Positions 54,578 to 56,923 of a DNA stretch of 56,923 nucleotides are shown here, in pieces. Origin of the DNA: Caulobacter sp. UNC279MFTsu5.1 (GTDB taxonomy: Bacteria > Pseudomonadota > Alphaproteobacteria > Caulobacterales > Caulobacteraceae). Made by a program: the position numbers and the translations under genes. Location of the stretch: NCBI RefSeq assembly GCF_900114015.1, contig NZ_FORN01000039.1:1-56923 (forward strand), read 5' to 3'. Each line of letters begins with the position of its first letter. The stretch's first letter is position 1. Under the pieces are notes generated by a model. It searched no databases. It was not told where the DNA came from and saw nothing but the letters and a program-made list of their open reading frames with translations.

Positions 54578-54646
54578 GAGCACTGCACGCCACCGCTTTT
54601 CAAAATCGTCCCTGGCCTTAGTAGAAACCTATGATTCTCTTCTGCG

Positions 54647-54856
54647 CTAACGGTTTTTACGGCTCAGCTTGTCTAAAATGTCGCAGGCGTGCTGTTGCGT
54701 CTTGTTCTCATCATGCAAGTTCTTCCAGGTGTTGTGTGTGATCACAATAAGACGCGCAGGGTCTTGTCTATTTTGTACGAAGTCAGGGATTAACCCTATT
54801 TTGTAGAACGCGGTCCGGCGAGCGTCGGTCTCTTGCCTCTCCCTGCGGGATTTGCG
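54647..54856 (-). pseudogene. AT-rich open frame, likely remnant of a foreign gene
   Basis: A stop-free stretch of 69 codons ending in TAG (54647-54649). It translates to protein-like sequence with FYKIGLIPDFVQNRQDP, ARLIVITHNTWKNLHDEN and KTQQHACDILDKLSRKNR. It uses AAA, ATA, TTA, AGA and GTA codons, unlike the rest of the window. No ATG occurs; a GTG (in PDFVQNR) is the only clear start. I read it as the 3' part of an acquired gene that has lost its beginning, but a short intact gene cannot be excluded. It fills the 319-nt gap before the crotonase gene. Confidence 0.45.
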
Positions 54857-54902
54857 CTATGCAGAGCAAAACATCAGACCAGAAAAGCAGGAGCGCGCCC
54901 GC

Positions 54903-55709
54903 ATGCCGCAAGACCCCCTGATCCTGAGCGAGAAGCGCGGCCACGTCGCGATTCTCACCCTCAACCGGCCCGACGCCCTCAACGCCCTGGGCGCGCCCGG
55001 CGACGGCGACCAGGTCGCGGCCGCCTGCGAGGCGATCAACGACGACCAGGAGATCCGCTGCGTGATCCTGACCGGTGCGGGCCGGGCGTTCTCGGCCGGC
55101 GGCGACGTCAAGGCGATGAAGGCGCGCGAAGGGGCGTTCGGCGGCAACGGCGTCAAGGTCCGCGACGGCTACCGCAAGAACATCCACCGCATCGTGCGGG
55201 CCATCTACGGCCTGGAGGTCCCGTCGATCGCGGCGGTCAACGGCGCGGCCATCGGCCTGGGCTGCGACGTGGCCTGCATGACCGACATCCGCATCGCCGC
55301 CGACACCGCGAAGTTCGGGGTCACCTTCCTGAAGCTGGGCCTGATCCCCGGCGACGGCGGGGCCTGGCTGATGCCGCGCACCATCGGCATGAGCCGCGCC
55401 GCCGAGCTGCTGTTCACCGGCGACGTGATCGATGCGGCCAAGGCGGAGGACTGGGGCCTGATCAGCAAGGCCGTGCCGGCCGAGACCCTGATGGACGAGG
55501 CCATGGCCCTGGCCACGCGGATCGCCCAGCAGCCGCCCCACGCCCTGCGCATGGCCAAGAGCCTGCTCAAGCACGGCCAGACCGCCAGCTACGACACCCT
55601 GATGGAGATGAGCGCCGCCGCCCAGGCCATCGCCCATCACACCGACGACCATATGGAGGGCGTCGACGCCATCCTCGAAAAACGCCAACCCAACTTCCGG
55701 GGCTCGTGA
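54903..55709 (+). CDS. Enoyl-CoA hydratase/isomerase (crotonase) family protein
   Basis: 268 aa. It has the crotonase oxyanion-hole motifs GAGRAFSAGGDVKAM (about 58-72) and VNGAAIGLGCDVACMTDIRIA (about 113-133). At the place of the two catalytic Glu residues of classical hydratases it reads FGVTFLKLGLIPGDGG, so the first Glu is missing and the second is Asp. A CoA thioester reaction other than hydration, such as isomerisation, is therefore possible. ATG 54903 follows CAGGAG; a TTG at 54852 is less likely. DUF3052 gene follows by 2 nt. Confidence 0.9.
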   Translation: MPQDPLILSEKRGHVAILTLNRPDALNALGAPGDGDQVAAACEAINDDQEIRCVILTGAGRAFSAGGDVKAMKAREGAFGGNGVKVRDGYRKNIHRIVRAIYGLEVPSIAAVNGAAIGLGCDVACMTDIRIAADTAKFGVTFLKLGLIPGDGGAWLMPRTIGMSRAAELLFTGDVIDAAKAEDWGLISKAVPAETLMDEAMALATRIAQQPPHALRMAKSLLKHGQTASYDTLMEMSAAAQAIAHHTDDHMEGVDAILEKRQPNFRGS

Positions 55710-55711
55710 CC

Positions 55712-56365
55712 ATGGGCAAGGAGGCCAGGGGCGTCTGGGGCCAGCTGTCGGACGGCGAGAGCGACGGCAAGCTGCTGTGGGAGCCGCCCAAGCTGATCTT
55801 CCGCGGCGCCGTGCGCGGCATCTACCAGGGCCACGCCCTGCGCGATCTGCGGGTCGAGGGCGACGACCTGGTGCTGACCGACGGCACGCGTTTCACCCTG
55901 GAGCCGGGCCAGGCCGGCAAGTGGCTGCACGCCATCCAGAACCCGCCCGGGCGGCTGGACAAGCTGGGCGTCAAGGCCGGCCAGACGGTGGTGGTCGAGG
56001 GGATCGACGACGCCGAGTTCCTGGACGAGCTGTCGACCCGCGCCCCGCCGGTCGAGGCCTACGAGGACATCGACCTGCTGTTCCTCGGCGTCGAGGACCT
56101 GGCCGATTTCGACCAGATGGAGGACCTGGTCGGCGGGCTGGCGGCCAAGGGCGCGATCTGGATCGTCGCCAAGAAGGGCAAGGGCGCGCCGCTGAAGGAC
56201 GTCGAGATCCTGGCCGCCGCCCGCGAACGGGGGTTGGTCGACACCAAGGTCTGCGCGTTCTCGAAGACCCACACCGCGCTGCGGTTCGTGCGGCGCAAGG
56301 GCGGGGCGGCGGTCAAGGCGGCGCCGGTCGAGGACGACGACGCGGGGTTCGACGACGAGGACTAG
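55712..56365 (+). CDS. DUF3052 family protein
   Basis: 217 aa. The N-terminal 70 residues hold a domain with WEPPKLIFRGAVRGIYQGHALRDLRVEGDDL. The DUF3052 core follows, with PGRLDKLGVKAGQTVVVEGIDDAEFLDEL (about 92-120) and DLLFLGVEDLADFDQMEDL, then AKGAIWIVAKKGKG and a C-terminal acidic tail (VEDDDAGFDDED). The family is of unknown function. It starts 2 nt after the crotonase stop, so the two are probably cotranscribed. Confidence 0.83.
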   Translation: MGKEARGVWGQLSDGESDGKLLWEPPKLIFRGAVRGIYQGHALRDLRVEGDDLVLTDGTRFTLEPGQAGKWLHAIQNPPGRLDKLGVKAGQTVVVEGIDDAEFLDELSTRAPPVEAYEDIDLLFLGVEDLADFDQMEDLVGGLAAKGAIWIVAKKGKGAPLKDVEILAAARERGLVDTKVCAFSKTHTALRFVRRKGGAAVKAAPVEDDDAGFDDED

Positions 56366-56409
56366 GCGTCGGAATTGTCCGGCAGGCGGCTTTCGATCCG
56401 AGTCGGACG

Positions 56410-56718
56410 CTACCTGCCAGGCCGATGCCCGTCCCATGGCTCAGGTGATCGAACATATTGGAGCGGCCAGACACCTTGCCTAGAGCGCCCACACTGGGGG
56501 CAGGGACGTTCGCTCGGTGGGTCGCCCGGCCAGTAATTGCCGTATCGATGGCCGCTTATGTGTAGTTTGCAGCGCGGACACTTGACCTGGAGAGCCAGGG
56601 CGCCGGCAGCCATGCCGCCAGCAAGCAGGAGTGCCCGCGCCCAGCCCGCAACATCGAGCATTACGGCGCCAAAAAGCATCAATCCCGCGACCGCCATGAG
56701 TCCGTAAAACCAACGCAT
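56410..56718 (-). CDS. Small membrane protein with zinc-ribbon motif
   Basis: 102 aa. Two hydrophobic segments (about 3-22 and 26-46) are followed by a soluble part with CPRCKLH and CPQCGRS, two CxxC pairs spaced about 22 residues apart, which would bind one zinc. I do not recognise the family. ATG 56718 is chosen because it starts directly before the first membrane helix; the open frame runs on to 56895 but that part is not protein-like. The last 205 nt of the window (56719-56923) show nothing I can assign. Confidence 0.65.
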   Translation of the reverse strand: MRWFYGLMAVAGLMLFGAVMLDVAGWARALLLAGGMAAGALALQVKCPRCKLHISGHRYGNYWPGDPPSERPCPQCGRSRQGVWPLQYVRSPEPWDGHRPGR

Positions 56719-56923
56719 GCCCGATCTCCAACCTTCGCAGTCTAACGCAGGTCGCGGCGCCGCGACCACGAAAGCCTGAAACCCACCCTTGGCGGATCTT
56801 CGGGATGTCCGCTGGTTGGAAGCCACCATCCGCCCCGGATGGGGCCGCGCCTTAAAGCCTTGGTGGATCGGAGCTCTGGCGTCTGGCCGTGTCAAGGACG
56901 GCGCGTCGCGCCGCCGCGACGCG

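Overview
The window reads as a chromosomal segment of a Caulobacter-like alphaproteobacterium (Caulobacterales). The evidence is very high G+C, an initiator tRNA with an A:U pair in the anticodon-stem 3GC region, a cold-shock protein with two cold-shock domains, two large TonB-dependent receptors, a GTTC-N7-GTTC SOS box before uvrA, and a fliX / flgI-cheL-flbY flagellar block with TTAACCAT (CtrA-type) half-sites followed by dksA. No phage, insertion sequence or CRISPR array is visible. Mobile DNA is limited to several families of palindromic intergenic repeats and one AT-rich gene remnant.

Layout. (1) 1-3.3 kb: tRNA-fMet, double cold-shock gene, malic enzyme maeB. (2) 3.5-23.8 kb: a purine-degradation island. 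The plus-strand operon uraH-xdhA-xdhB-xdhC-guaD is followed by a nucleoside hydrolase and a TonB-dependent receptor on the minus strand. Next come hpxX-hpxY-hpxZ (minus) divergent from a formamidase-type gene (plus), and a small secreted protein. A long minus-strand operon, allC-pucG-puuE-uraD-puuD-tetR, closes the island. Together these genes predict guanine to xanthine to urate to 5-hydroxyisourate to OHCU to allantoin to allantoate to ureidoglycine to oxalurate, with HpxXYZ and the formamidase-like enzyme as candidates for the last hydrolyses. Four A+T-rich sites share AAGTAA(G/T)NNN(A/T)NTAT, and a fifth related site has a shorter spacer. They lie before the xdh operon, the receptor, both divergent hydrolase units and the allC operon, which suggests one regulon. 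The TetR gene ending the allC operon is the best candidate regulator.

(3) 23.8-28.2 kb: a GNAT/XRE-cupin pair with a perfect 16-bp palindrome at its promoter, an MscS channel, a small exported protein and trmFO. (4) 28.2-35.5 kb: seven tandem paralogous multi-pass membrane proteins, interrupted only by a convergent glutathione S-transferase. (5) 35.5-43.7 kb: uvrA with SOS box, a DUF1223 protein, a 59-residue lysine-rich membrane protein, a carboxylesterase, an orphan hybrid histidine kinase and a DUF1203 protein. (6) 43.9-50.3 kb: an ABC-F ATPase, a siderophore-type receptor with a PepSY reductase, and a serine beta-lactamase-family protein. (7) 50.3-56.9 kb: the flagellar block, dksA, a PNPOx-fold protein, a lone receiver domain, a foreign-looking ORF remnant, a crotonase-family gene with a DUF3052 partner, and a zinc-ribbon membrane protein.

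All calls come from reading the sequence and its translations. No database search was run.
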